A DNA stretch of 64,000 bases, taken from assembly GCF_008704655.1 (NCBI RefSeq), contig NZ_CP023688.1, forward strand, positions 6,253,501 through 6,317,500, read 5' to 3'. Position 1 is the first letter of the stretch. Each line of letters opens with the position of its first letter. The notes under the pieces were generated by a model. That model made no database searches, had not been told where the DNA came from, and saw only the letters and a list, made by a program, of their open reading frames with translations. The position numbers were made by a program, and so were the translations under genes. The stretch comes from Streptomyces rimosus (GTDB lineage Bacteria; Actinomycetota; Actinomycetes; Streptomycetales; Streptomycetaceae). Below are positions 18,765 through 27,328 of this stretch, one piece after another.

Positions 18765-20306
18765 TCAGGGCTTCTCCAGGCGCAGGGCGAGGGCGGGGCA
18801 GCGGCGGACGGCGCGCTGGGCGTGGGGGTGGAGGCGGGGCGGGAGGGCGGCGTCTGCGATCAGGGGGTAGCCGTCCGGGTCCAGGCGTACGGTCTCGGGG
18901 AGCAGCCGCGCGCACAGGCCGTGGCCCTCGCACAGCGTCCAGTCCACGGCCAGCCGGCTCCCGGCGGCAGCCGGGTCCGCGGCCCCGGCGCCCGTACCGT
19001 CGGCCGCGCCCGCCGGTTCCGGTGCTGGAAGAGGGAGTACGCCGGTGGTCTCCCGGCCGCATCCGCCGCCCAGTACGTGCGCGGCGAGATCGTCGGGGAA
19101 GGCGGCCAGTGCGGAGAGTACGAATCGGGCGGCGCCGTCCGGGTGTTTGCACGCGCCACGCCCGTGCACGGCCTGCGCGGCGCGCCGTACGGCTTCCAGT
19201 GCCTCCTGGCCGCCGCCCGCGAGGACGTCCGCCAGCGCTTCGGCCATCGACGGCAGGCCCAGGCGGCAGGGCCCGCACTGGCCCGATGACTCCGCCGCCA
19301 GCCAGCGCGCTACGTGCAGGGCTTCACCCAGCGGGCAGGTGTCGGCGGGTACCGGCAGCACCGCCCCCGCGCCAAGCGCGCCGCCGCCGGCTGCGAGCGC
19401 TTCGCGGGTGACGACCGTGCCGTACGCGGTCGCGGCGTCCAGCCAGGCGCCGTGGTAGCCGCCCACCAGGACGCCGCCGGGGGACGGATCGGCGGCGCAC
19501 GCCTGGAGGACGTACGGGAGCGGCACCCCGCTCGGCGCCTCGACGACGGCGGGGGAGGGCACCGCGCCGGACACGGTCAGGAGCAGGGTGCCGGGTTCGC
19601 GGGGCGCGCCGGTCGCGGCGTACCGGTGCGCGCCCAGCCGGGCCGCGACGGCGAGTTGGGCGAACGTCTCCGCGTTGGAGAAGAGCGTCGGCACACCGCC
19701 GAGTCCCGACTCCGCGGCCCGCACGCGCCGCCCCGGCGGCAGCGCCGGTCCGCCCTCCGCCGCCCGGATCAGCGCGGACGCCTCGCCGGAGACCAGCCGT
19801 TCCGGTACCCGCGCGAGCCGGGCGCGCGGCGACCGCCCGCGCCGGCGGTCGCGCAGCCCGCGCTCGGCCAGCGCGTCCCGTACCGACCGCTCGGCCGTGT
19901 CCTTGGTCACACCCACCACCAGCGTGCGGGCGCCGAGCGCGTCGGCGGCGAGCAGCGCGCCGTCCAGGACCAGGTGGGGCGCGCGGCACAGCAGGACGGT
20001 GTCCTTGCGGCAGGCCGGCTCGCCCTCGCAGCCGTTGACGACGACCGCGGGCCGCACGCCGGTGCGCCGCGCGTGGTGGGCGACCGCCGTCAGCTTCCGT
20101 ACGAGCGGGAAGCCCGCGCCGCCGCGGCCGCGCAGCGCGATGGCGTCGGCCAGCTCGGCCAGCCGGTCGGCGGTCAGGGACGGCGGCGAGCCGTGGACGA
20201 GCAGGTGCGCGCGGCGGTCCAGCCGTTCGGCCTGGTCGAGGCCCGCGGTCAGCCGGGGCGGGCCGAGGGCGAAGACGGGCGGGACGTCGGGCAGCGGGCC
20301 GCTCAT
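18765..20306 (-). CDS. NuoF-like flavoprotein fused to a 3Fe-4S ferredoxin domain
   Basis: The 513 residues resemble the 51-kDa NADH-dehydrogenase subunit. RGRGGAGFP forms the FMN/NADH-loop type motif, NGCEGEP is like the NADEGEP motif, and a middle SLBB-type part follows. The cluster region has SSGQCGPCRLG and a later Cys in GACKHPDGAARF. The first Cys of the canonical Cx2Cx2C is Ser here. The C-terminal 65 residues are a ferredoxin of the single-cluster type (CEGHGLC ... RRCPALAL), as in P450 partners. ATG 20306 overlaps the stop of the upstream membrane gene (ATGA), so the two are coupled. Likely role: electron transfer from NAD(P)H to the membrane partner or an external acceptor. A longer open frame to 21728 is not coding. 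Confidence 0.87.
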   Translation of the reverse strand: MSGPLPDVPPVFALGPPRLTAGLDQAERLDRRAHLLVHGSPPSLTADRLAELADAIALRGRGGAGFPLVRKLTAVAHHARRTGVRPAVVVNGCEGEPACRKDTVLLCRAPHLVLDGALLAADALGARTLVVGVTKDTAERSVRDALAERGLRDRRRGRSPRARLARVPERLVSGEASALIRAAEGGPALPPGRRVRAAESGLGGVPTLFSNAETFAQLAVAARLGAHRYAATGAPREPGTLLLTVSGAVPSPAVVEAPSGVPLPYVLQACAADPSPGGVLVGGYHGAWLDAATAYGTVVTREALAAGGGALGAGAVLPVPADTCPLGEALHVARWLAAESSGQCGPCRLGLPSMAEALADVLAGGGQEALEAVRRAAQAVHGRGACKHPDGAARFVLSALAAFPDDLAAHVLGGGCGRETTGVLPLPAPEPAGAADGTGAGAADPAAAGSRLAVDWTLCEGHGLCARLLPETVRLDPDGYPLIADAALPPRLHPHAQRAVRRCPALALRLEKP

Positions 20307-21289
20307 GGGCGGATCCGGCCGTGCGAGGCGGGACGGGGGAACGGGGTGGGCTCGGGGTGGAAGGCGTGCTGTCCGTAGAGGGAGGGCGCGGTGGGCGGGT
20401 ACGGCGGTGGCGCGCCTTCCTGGGGTGGCGGGGGCGTCTGAGGCTCCGGAGGTGGAGCGGCACTGCGGGCGCGCAGGCGGACCCGTAGGACGTGGGGGAG
20501 GAAGGCACGTGCCAGGAGGGCGGCGGCGACGGCCGCCAGGCACAGTGCGTATCCGGCGGTGACCCAGCCCGAGGGGCTGCGGCCCGCCTTCAGGCCGTGC
20601 ACGAGCGCCAGGCACCAGGCCGGGTACGCGCAGGCGTGCAGGGCGCGCCAGCGTTCCGAGGCGCGGCCGCGGCCGGCGAAGGCGCTGCGGAGCGCGCCGG
20701 TCGCGGCGGCCAGCACCATCAGATAGCCCGCCACGGCGCCGAAGCCGATCAGCGTGGCCGCTTCGGGCGCGGGCGTCCCGGTGAAGGGGAGCAGCGCGTT
20801 GCGTACGTGGATGTGCTCCTCGGCGACCTTGACCGCGATGTGCAGGACCAGGAAGCCGAGGGAGGCGGTGCCGAGGGCCCGGTGCACCCCCTGGGCCAGC
20901 AGCCTGCTGCGCGGCAGGAGGACTGTACGGCCTGCGGCGACCAGCCCCCAGACGACGGCGGACGTGAGGGATACGAGGGCCAGCACGCCGCCGGTGAAGT
21001 CGAGGAAGGCGCGTAGCGGGTCGGTCCCGGAGAGCAGCAGGAGGGTGAGAGCGGCGGCGGCTCCGGCGATGAGCGCCGGACGGCGGCGCGCGCGGGGACG
21101 GCGGGGGGCCTGGACCGTCAGCGCGCTGGGCGAGGCGGCGTGCGGGCCGTCCCGGGGCCCCGGGCGGTGAAGACCGGAGGGCGGCCGGATCGGGCCCTCC
21201 GTATGGAGGCGGGGCAGGGACAGACCGGGCCGGGGTAAGCCGGGGAGGCGCGGGCCGGGGACGGCGCGGCGCTTGCGGTGGGGGCGCAT
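20303..21289 (-). CDS. Cytochrome-b / ferric-reductase-like membrane protein
   Basis: The 328-residue protein has a long Pro/Arg-rich N-terminus (about 1-70), then six hydrophobic helices. Candidate haem histidines are in GVHRALGTASLGFLVLHIAVKVAEEHIHV and ALHACAYPAWCLALVHGL. This is the layout of ferric-reductase-like transmembrane domains. The tail is Pro-rich. It is translationally coupled to the NuoF/ferredoxin gene (ATGA), suggesting a two-component electron-transfer unit. TACCTT on the minus strand (21296-21301) lies 6 nt before the ATG, so the mRNA may be leaderless. Codon 18 is TTA (21236-21238), the rare bldA codon. Confidence 0.82.
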   Translation of the reverse strand: MRPHRKRRAVPGPRLPGLPRPGLSLPRLHTEGPIRPPSGLHRPGPRDGPHAASPSALTVQAPRRPRARRRPALIAGAAAALTLLLLSGTDPLRAFLDFTGGVLALVSLTSAVVWGLVAAGRTVLLPRSRLLAQGVHRALGTASLGFLVLHIAVKVAEEHIHVRNALLPFTGTPAPEAATLIGFGAVAGYLMVLAAATGALRSAFAGRGRASERWRALHACAYPAWCLALVHGLKAGRSPSGWVTAGYALCLAAVAAALLARAFLPHVLRVRLRARSAAPPPEPQTPPPPQEGAPPPYPPTAPSLYGQHAFHPEPTPFPRPASHGRIRP

Positions 21290-21375
21290 GCGGGAAAGGT
21301 AGGCGGGCCCCGGGCCGGGGTGGCGGGCTTTGCATAAGCGGGGTGGTGCGGGGCGGCGCGCTGCTACGGTCGGTC

Positions 21376-21576
21376 GTCGGGCTTGTTCGAAAGGCGCGGG
21401 GTGGGTTTGCGCTAAGGGGCCGGCGTCGGGTTTGCGCTAAGGGTTCGTGTCGGGTTCGCGCCCAGGGGCCGGTGTCGGGTCTGGGTGAATGGCGCGGAGC
21501 GGGTGTCCGCCAAGGATTCGGTGTCGGGTCCGGGGGAAAGGCGCGGGTGCCGGGTTCGCGTGCAGGGCCCGGGGGC
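21376..21576. repeat. Degenerate ~25-bp tandem repeat upstream of leuS
   Basis: About eight diverged units, most beginning GTCGGGT and followed by a TTGCGCTAAGGGGCCG-like body, run head to tail (for example at 21376, 21401, 21425, 21449, 21474 and 21523). Together with 21290-21375 and 21577-21700 this fills the interval between the divergent cytochrome-b-like gene and the leuS leader. No gene is seen here. Confidence 0.6.
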
Positions 21577-21701
21577 TTTTTGCGCCCGTACGCGGCTGTT
21601 CCACGCTCCACAGCCCCTGTCGCGCCACTACGACCGCCCGATCGCGCCACCTGCCCGGCCACCCCGCCGTAAGCTCCCAGCGGGCCCGGCGCCCCCTGCG
21701 G

Positions 21702-21707
21702 TACCCT
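21702..21707 (+). promoter_or_regulatory. -10 element of the leuS leader transcript
   Basis: TACCCT lies 6 nt before the leader-peptide ATG, so transcription probably starts at or next to that ATG. No clear -35 is visible. Confidence 0.45.
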
Positions 21708-21713
21708 GGCGCC

Positions 21714-21752
21714 ATGCGTGCGGTACACCTTCTGCTTAGCGGGCCGCGCTGA
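21714..21752 (+). CDS. leuS leader peptide MRAVHLLLSGPR
   Basis: This 12-codon frame has three consecutive leucine codons (CTT-CTG-CTT at 21729-21737), two of them CTT, which is rare in high-GC streptomycetes. It ends at TGA 21750-21752, upstream of a terminator hairpin and leuS. Ribosome stalling at the Leu codons when charged tRNA-Leu is scarce would alter downstream folding. Leader-peptide attenuation of leuS has been predicted by comparative analysis in some streptomycetes. No Shine-Dalgarno is present, which agrees with a leaderless start. Confidence 0.8.
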   Translation: MRAVHLLLSGPR

Positions 21753-21758
21753 TCAGTA

Positions 21759-21824
21759 CCGACCGGTGAGCTTCCGGTCGGCATCGGCGCGGCGTCCCCT
21801 CCTGTGCGAGGGGCCTTTTTGTTT
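21759..21824 (+). promoter_or_regulatory. Attenuator region of leuS (hairpin plus U-tract terminator)
   Basis: A first 8-bp stem, CCGACCGG/CCGGTCGG (21759-21766 with 21774-21781), begins just after the leader-peptide stop. A terminator hairpin, CCCCT/AGGGG (21796-21800 with 21809-21813), follows and is closed by TTTTTGTTT at 21816-21824. This is the only true U-tract terminator noticed in the window, and it sits 65 nt before the leuS start, as expected for an attenuator. Confidence 0.75.
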
Positions 21825-21888
21825 CCGCAGAAATTCGCACTTCTCGCAGTAGCCGCAGGCAGAGACGACCGATGGAGCTTTGAGGACG

Positions 21889-24777
21889 ATGAGCGAGACG
21901 ACTTCGGCTGCCGAGGTGGCAGCGCCGCACCGTTACACGGCAGCGCTGGCCGCCGACATCGAGGCGCGCTGGCAGGACTTCTGGGAGGCGGCGGGGACGT
22001 ACGAGGCCCCGAACCCGAAGGGTGACCTGGCCGGCGACCCGGAGCTGGTGGCCAAGCCCAAGAAGTTCATCATGGACATGTTCCCGTACCCCTCGGGTGC
22101 GGGACTGCACGTGGGCCACCCGCTGGGCTTCATCGCCACCGACGTCTACGCCCGCCACCTGCGGATGACCGGCCACAACGTGCTGCACACGCTGGGCTTC
22201 GACGCCTTCGGGCTGCCCGCCGAGCAGTACGCCGTACAGACCGGCACCCACCCCCGGGTCTCCACCGAGGCCAACATCGTCAACATGCGGCGCCAGCTGC
22301 GCCGGCTGGGCCTGGGCCACGACCTGCGCAGGTCGGTCGAGACGATCGACCCGGCCTACTACAAGTGGACCCAGTGGATCTTCGTCCAGATCTTCAACTC
22401 CTGGTACGACACCGACGCGAAGAAGGCGCGCCCCATCGCCGACCTGGTGGCGCAGTTCGAGGCCGGTGAGCGCGCGACCCCGGACGGGCGCCCGTGGAGC
22501 GCGCTGAGCGCCGTCGAGCGCGCCGAGGTGCTGGGCGAGTACCGCCTGGCGTACGCCTCGGACGCGCCGGTCAACTGGTGCCCCGGCCTGGGCACCGTGC
22601 TGGCCAACGAGGAGGTCACCGCCGAGGGCCGGTCCGAGCGCGGCAACTTCCCGGTCTTCAAGGCCAAGCTGCGCCAGTGGAACATGCGCATCACCGCCTA
22701 CGGGGACCGCCTGCTGGAGGACCTGGACGGGCTGGACTGGCCCGAGGCGATCAAGCTGCAGCAGCGCAACTGGATCGGCCGGTCCGAGGGCGCGCGCGTG
22801 GACTTCCCGGTCGGCGACGACAAGATCACCATCTTCACCACCCGCCAGGACACCCTGTTCGGCGCCACCTACATGGTGCTGGCACCCGAGCACGAGCTGG
22901 TCTCCGGCGAGCGTTCGATCGTCCCGGACGCCTGGCCCGAGGGCACCCACGAGGTGTGGACCGGCGGTTACGGGACCCCGGCCGAGGCGGTCGCCGCGTA
23001 CCGCAAGCAGGCCGCGGCCAAGTCGGACGTCGAGCGGCAGGCCGAGGCCAAGGACAAGACCGGCGTCTTCACCGGCGCGTACGCGACCAACCCGGTCAGC
23101 GGCGAGCGCGTCCCGGTCTTCATCGCCGACTATGTGCTGATGGGCTACGGCACCGGCGCGATCATGGCGGTCCCGGCGCACGACAGCCGCGACTTCGCCT
23201 TCGCGCGCGCCTTCGAGCTGCCCATGCGCTGCGTGGTCGAGCCGTCGGACGGCCGCGGCCAGGACCCCGCCACCTGGGACGACGCCTTCGACTCGTACGA
23301 AGCGAAGATCGTCAACTCGTCCGGTGCGGACATCGCGGGCGCGGACATCTCGCTGGACGGCCTGACCGTCCCGGAAGCCAAGGTAAAGATCACCGAGTGG
23401 CTGTCGGCGAACGGCATCGGCGAGGGCACCGTCAACTTCCGGCTGCGCGACTGGCTGTTCAGCCGGCAGCGCTACTGGGGCGAGCCGTTCCCGATCGTCT
23501 ACGACGAGGACGGCGTGGCGCACGCGCTGCCCGAGTCGATGCTGCCGCTGGAGCTGCCCGAGGTCGACGACTACTCGCCGCGCACCTTCGACCCGGACGA
23601 CGCCGACACCCAGCCCGAGACCCCGCTGTCCCGCAACGAGGACTGGGTCAACGTCGAGCTGGACCTGGGCGACGGCCCCAAGAAGTACCGCCGCGAGACC
23701 AACACCATGCCCAACTGGGCGGGTTCCTGCTGGTACGAGATGCGCTACACCGACCCGCACAACGACACCGCGCTGGTCGACCCGGAGATCGAGCAGTACT
23801 GGATGGGCCCCCGTGAGGGGCAGCCGAGCGGTGGCGTCGACCTGTACGTCGGCGGCCAGGAGCACGCGGTGCTGCACCTGCTGTACGCCCGCTTCTGGTC
23901 CAAGGTGCTGCACGATCTGGGGCACATCGCCTCCTCGGAGCCCTTCCACAAGCTGTACAACCAGGGCATGATCCAGGCGTTCGTCTACCGGGACAGCCGC
24001 GGCATCGCCGTACCCGCCGCCGAGGTGGAGGAGCGCGACGGGGCGTACTACTACCAGGGCGAGAAGGTCAGCCGCGTCCTGGGCAAGATGGGCAAGTCCC
24101 TGAAGAACGCCGTCACGCCGGACGAGATCTGCGCGGAGTACGGCGCGGACACGCTGCGCCTGTACGAGATGGCGATGGGCCCGCTGGACGTCTCGCGGCC
24201 GTGGGACACCCGCGCCGTGGTCGGCCAGTACCGCCTGCTGCAGCGCCTGTGGCGCAACGTCGTGGACGAGGCGACCGGTGAGGTCACCGTCGTCGACGCC
24301 GAGCCGGACGAGGACACGCTGCGCGCGCTGCACAAGGCGATCGACGGCGTCAACCAGGACCTGGCCAACCTGCGCTTCAACACCGCCATCGCCAAGGTGA
24401 CGGAGCTGAACAACCACCTGACGAAGACGGGCGGCCCGGTCGCGCGCACGGTGGCCGAGCGCCTGGTCCTGCTGATCGCGCCGCTGGCACCGCACATCGC
24501 CGAGGAGCTGTGGCGCAAGCTGGGCCACCAGGACTCCGTGGTCCACCAGGACTTCCCCGTCGCCGACCCGGCGTACGTGGTCGACGAGACCGTGACCTGC
24601 GTCGTCCAGATCAAGGGCAAGGTCAAGGCCCGCCTGGAGGTCGCGCCGTCGATCACGGAAGCGGACCTGGAGGCGGCGGCGCTGGCGGACCCGGCGGTCT
24701 TGGCGGCGCTGGGCGGCGCCGGCATCCGCAAGGTGATCGTGCGGGCGCCGAAGCTGGTGAACATCGTCCCTGTGTAA
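21889..24777 (+). CDS. leuS: Leucyl-tRNA synthetase
   Basis: A class Ia synthetase charging tRNA-Leu. The 962 residues have the HIGH-type motif HVGH within [15 protein letters not shown] (about 73-76), the large CP1 editing insert (about 240-460, with the [15 protein letters not shown] editing motif) and the KMSKS-type loop KMGKS near 733. The anticodon-binding C-terminus ends [12 protein letters not shown]. The ATG at 21889 is chosen; an in-frame TTG lies 9 nt upstream. GGAGC at 21874-21878 is the likely ribosome-binding site. Expression appears controlled by the leader peptide and attenuator just upstream. Confidence 0.98.
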   Translation: MSETTSAAEVAAPHRYTAALAADIEARWQDFWEAAGTYEAPNPKGDLAGDPELVAKPKKFIMDMFPYPSGAGLHVGHPLGFIATDVYARHLRMTGHNVLHTLGFDAFGLPAEQYAVQTGTHPRVSTEANIVNMRRQLRRLGLGHDLRRSVETIDPAYYKWTQWIFVQIFNSWYDTDAKKARPIADLVAQFEAGERATPDGRPWSALSAVERAEVLGEYRLAYASDAPVNWCPGLGTVLANEEVTAEGRSERGNFPVFKAKLRQWNMRITAYGDRLLEDLDGLDWPEAIKLQQRNWIGRSEGARVDFPVGDDKITIFTTRQDTLFGATYMVLAPEHELVSGERSIVPDAWPEGTHEVWTGGYGTPAEAVAAYRKQAAAKSDVERQAEAKDKTGVFTGAYATNPVSGERVPVFIADYVLMGYGTGAIMAVPAHDSRDFAFARAFELPMRCVVEPSDGRGQDPATWDDAFDSYEAKIVNSSGADIAGADISLDGLTVPEAKVKITEWLSANGIGEGTVNFRLRDWLFSRQRYWGEPFPIVYDEDGVAHALPESMLPLELPEVDDYSPRTFDPDDADTQPETPLSRNEDWVNVELDLGDGPKKYRRETNTMPNWAGSCWYEMRYTDPHNDTALVDPEIEQYWMGPREGQPSGGVDLYVGGQEHAVLHLLYARFWSKVLHDLGHIASSEPFHKLYNQGMIQAFVYRDSRGIAVPAAEVEERDGAYYYQGEKVSRVLGKMGKSLKNAVTPDEICAEYGADTLRLYEMAMGPLDVSRPWDTRAVVGQYRLLQRLWRNVVDEATGEVTVVDAEPDEDTLRALHKAIDGVNQDLANLRFNTAIAKVTELNNHLTKTGGPVARTVAERLVLLIAPLAPHIAEELWRKLGHQDSVVHQDFPVADPAYVVDETVTCVVQIKGKVKARLEVAPSITEADLEAAALADPAVLAALGGAGIRKVIVRAPKLVNIVPV

Positions 24778-24867
24778 GGCGCTGTTCCGGGCGGCGGAAC
24801 CGCTGCGGGCCGTGGCCGATTCCCGTCGGCCGGGACCGTCGCGGAGCGCGGCTAAGGGATTACCACT

Positions 24868-24910
24868 ACGGGCAGGTTGGGGGTTCGAAGGGAACCTCCA
24901 ACCTGCCCGT
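24868..24910. terminator. Strong terminator after leuS
   Basis: A 19-bp stem with one G-U (outer ACGGGCAGGTTGG/CCAACCTGCCCGT) closes on a GAAG loop. It lies 91 nt after the leuS stop. Confidence 0.75.
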
Positions 24911-24980
24911 GGCGTTTACGGTGGAAGAGCCGGGCCCCGGCGCCACCGTCACCCTGCCGTTGTCATGACGAGGAGATCCC

Positions 24981-25790
24981 ATGGAAGCCGTCATCGCGAT
25001 CGTCGGTCTCCTCTTCGTACTGTTCGTGGCGGCCGGTGTCTTCGTCACGGTCAAGGCCGTACAGGCGGCCAAGCGCGGGGTGGACCGCGGCATGGCCCAG
25101 GCGCGCCGGACGGTCGAGGACACCTCGCTCAGGGCGCGCCGGCTCACCCAGCCGGGCGTGGCCGGCGAGCTGGCGCAGCTGCGGCTGTCGCTGCGTACGT
25201 CGATGCGGGCCACCCAGGACGTGCTGCACGCCGGCGCCGCGGACGACGCCTCGCTGAAGGAGGCCCTGGGCCTGTTCGAGCGGCTCAGCGCCCACGGCCA
25301 CGAGCTGGACGACGAGCTGAAGCGGCTGGAGCGGGAGCCCGACCGCGGCAGCGTCGCGGCCCGGCTGCCGGAGCTGCGCGAGCGGCTGGAGCGCATCACG
25401 CACTCCGCCGAGTCGCTGCGGTGGGCCGCCAGGGACCGCGCCCGGCAGTTCGCGGACGACGATCTGGCCGCGCTGAACGAGCAGATCGACATGGAGGCCG
25501 GGGCGCTGCGGCACTGGTCGAAGGAGCCGCTGGAGGACCGCATCAAGGCGTCCGGGGAGGCGCCGGGGAGCGCGCACGCAGCCGGGACGGCCGAGGGTGG
25601 CACGTCCCGGAGCGGGGCCTCCGGTCCGGCTTCGGCCGCCGGTTCCGCCGACGGCACTGCCGGGGGCGAGGCGGTACGGAAGCCGTGGGGTCCCGTCGAG
25701 GACGAGACGCCCGCGATCACGGCCCGCGACCCGCGTACGCAGCCTTCGTACCCGTGGCAGAAGGCGCCGCGCACGGAACGGACGACCTGA
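24981..25790 (+). CDS. Membrane-anchored coiled-coil protein
   Basis: The 269-residue product starts with a transmembrane helix (about 3-25, VIAIVGLLFVLFVAAGVFVTV). A long Arg/Glu/Leu-rich helical region with coiled-coil character (about 28-185) and a Ser/Gly/Ala-rich tail ending PYPWQKAPRTERTT follow. No enzyme motif is seen. The architecture suggests a cytoplasmic scaffold tethered to the membrane. It lies alone between leuS and degV. A GAGGAGATCCC stretch precedes the ATG and provides the ribosome-binding site. Confidence 0.82.
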   Translation: MEAVIAIVGLLFVLFVAAGVFVTVKAVQAAKRGVDRGMAQARRTVEDTSLRARRLTQPGVAGELAQLRLSLRTSMRATQDVLHAGAADDASLKEALGLFERLSAHGHELDDELKRLEREPDRGSVAARLPELRERLERITHSAESLRWAARDRARQFADDDLAALNEQIDMEAGALRHWSKEPLEDRIKASGEAPGSAHAAGTAEGGTSRSGASGPASAAGSADGTAGGEAVRKPWGPVEDETPAITARDPRTQPSYPWQKAPRTERTT

Positions 25791-25938
25791 TTCCGGGGAG
25801 CCGCCGCACGGTCGGGCCTGTAGCGAGCGCCCCGTGACACGCCGACCGCCGACTCTTGGCAAATCTCTGGCCAAACCTGCGGGATCATGAAAGGGCCCGC
25901 ACTGTCGGGGGCCGGGCGACCCGGATAACCTCCCAGTC

Positions 25939-26784
25939 ATGTCCCGCCATGTCGCGATCGTCACCGATTCAACGGCCTACCTGCCGCGGGCGGCACTGCA
26001 ACGCCACGCCATCACGGCGGTACCGCTCACCGTCGTCCTCGGGGACGAGGCCCTGGAGGAGGGCACCGAGATCTCGGCGAGATCGGTCGCCCAGGCCCTG
26101 CAGAAGCGCCGGTACGTGACGACATCGCGGCCCAGCCCCGAGGCGTTCGCCGCCACCTACCGGGAGATCGCCGAGGCGGGGGCGCAGAGCATCGTCTCCC
26201 TGCATCTGTCCTCGGAGTTCTCCGGTACGTACGACGCGGCGGTGCTGGCGGCCGCGGAGGCTCCCGTGCCGGTACGGGTCGTGGACACCGGCATGGTCGC
26301 CATGGCGCTCGGCTTCTGCGCCCTGGCGGCGGCCGAGGCGGCGGAGTCCGGCGGGAGCCTGGACGAGGCGGTCGCCGCGGCCGAGAAGCGGGCCGAACAG
26401 ACCTCCGCCTACTTCTACGTGGACACCCTCGACTACCTGCGCCGGGGCGGCCGGATCGGGGCCGCGCAGGCACTGCTCGGCTCGGCGCTCGCGGTCAAGC
26501 CGCTGCTCCAGCTCGCCGAGGGCCGGATCGATCTCCTGGAAAAGGTCCGCACGGCCTCGAAGGCGATCGCCAGGCTGGAGGAGATCGCCGTGGAACGGGC
26601 GGGGGAGGGCCAGGTGGACATCGCCGTACACCACCTCGCGGCCCCCGACCGGTCGGACGCCCTGGCCGACCGCCTACGAGAACGCGTGCCGGGCCTCGCC
26701 GAACTGCATGTGAGCGAGGTGGGCGCGGTGATCGGGGCGCATACGGGACCGGGGTTGTTGGGGGTTGTGGTGTCGCCTCGGTAG
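25939..26784 (+). CDS. DegV family fatty-acid-binding protein
   Basis: A 281-residue DegV (FakB-like) protein. The N-terminus VAIVTDSTAYLP, the TTSRPSPEAF segment, SLHLSSEFSGTYDAA and DTLDYLRRGGRIG are all diagnostic. Family members bind a fatty acid and present it to a FakA-type kinase; no kinase gene is nearby. TAACCT (25926-25931) lies 7 nt before the ATG with no Shine-Dalgarno, a leaderless arrangement. Upstream of comEA-comEC, as is common in actinomycetes. Confidence 0.93.
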   Translation: MSRHVAIVTDSTAYLPRAALQRHAITAVPLTVVLGDEALEEGTEISARSVAQALQKRRYVTTSRPSPEAFAATYREIAEAGAQSIVSLHLSSEFSGTYDAAVLAAAEAPVPVRVVDTGMVAMALGFCALAAAEAAESGGSLDEAVAAAEKRAEQTSAYFYVDTLDYLRRGGRIGAAQALLGSALAVKPLLQLAEGRIDLLEKVRTASKAIARLEEIAVERAGEGQVDIAVHHLAAPDRSDALADRLRERVPGLAELHVSEVGAVIGAHTGPGLLGVVVSPR

Positions 26785-27190
26785 GGGGTGTCTGGCCTCC
26801 TGCGTTCCTCATCGGCTCTCCCCTCATCCCTCCTTGGCGCCTCCTCCGGCCTTCCCCCGGCCCTACCCGACCCTCCTTGGCTTCTCCTCCGGCCCCCCAG
26901 TCCCTCCTCCGGTCTTCCCCGGTCTCTCCTCCGGTCTTCCCCGGCTCTACTTCGGCTTGCCTGGCCCTCCTTGGCGCCTCCTCTGACCCTGCTCGGCCCG
27001 TCCTCCGCCTCTCCTTGTCGTCCCCTGGCCCTGATCGTCCAGTCCTCTGCCGCTTGTTGGCCCGCCCTCCGTCCCTGCTTGGGCCGTTCTCCGGCCCTCC
27101 TCGCCCCCTCTTCAGCCCCTCTCCGCTCACACTCCGGCCTCTCCTCCACCCCTCTACCGCTTCCTCACGGAGCGTGATTGTGAAGGGCTC
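26785..27190. repeat. Pyrimidine-rich low-complexity tract
   Basis: About 390 bp of the plus strand is dominated by C and T (CTCCTCCGG, CCTCCTTGG and GGTCTTCCCCGG words repeat irregularly). Purine-rich open frames on the minus strand are by-products of this composition. No gene is supported here. Confidence 0.7.
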
Positions 27191-27249
27191 CCGCTGGGCA
27201 GGGGTAACACAGGGGTAGGTGCGCTGAAACGGTCCGCCGGGTGACGCCG

Positions 27250-27276
27250 TTATCCACAACCCGCAGGTTATCCACG
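27250..27276 (+). promoter_or_regulatory. Pair of DnaA-box-like sequences upstream of comEA
   Basis: TTATCCACA (27250-27258) and TTATCCACG (27268-27276) are directly repeated, 18 nt start to start. They match the DnaA-box consensus closely and lie 53-79 nt before the comEA start. Confidence 0.5.
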
Positions 27277-27328
27277 GAACTTGACGACTCGCGGCAGAAT
27301 CTGCGTGAGCCGTCTAACGTCGGTGGGC

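Noticed and set aside
20307..21728. 987-residue minus-strand frame extending upstream of the NuoF-like protein
   Set aside because: Sequence upstream of ATG 20306 is the shifted frame of the cytochrome-b-like gene and lacks family similarity; the ATGA coupling fixes the start.
26433..27149. Minus-strand frame of 238 codons rich in Arg, Glu and Gly
   Set aside because: It is the translation of the purine strand of a low-complexity tract and runs into the degV gene; no start signal or domain.
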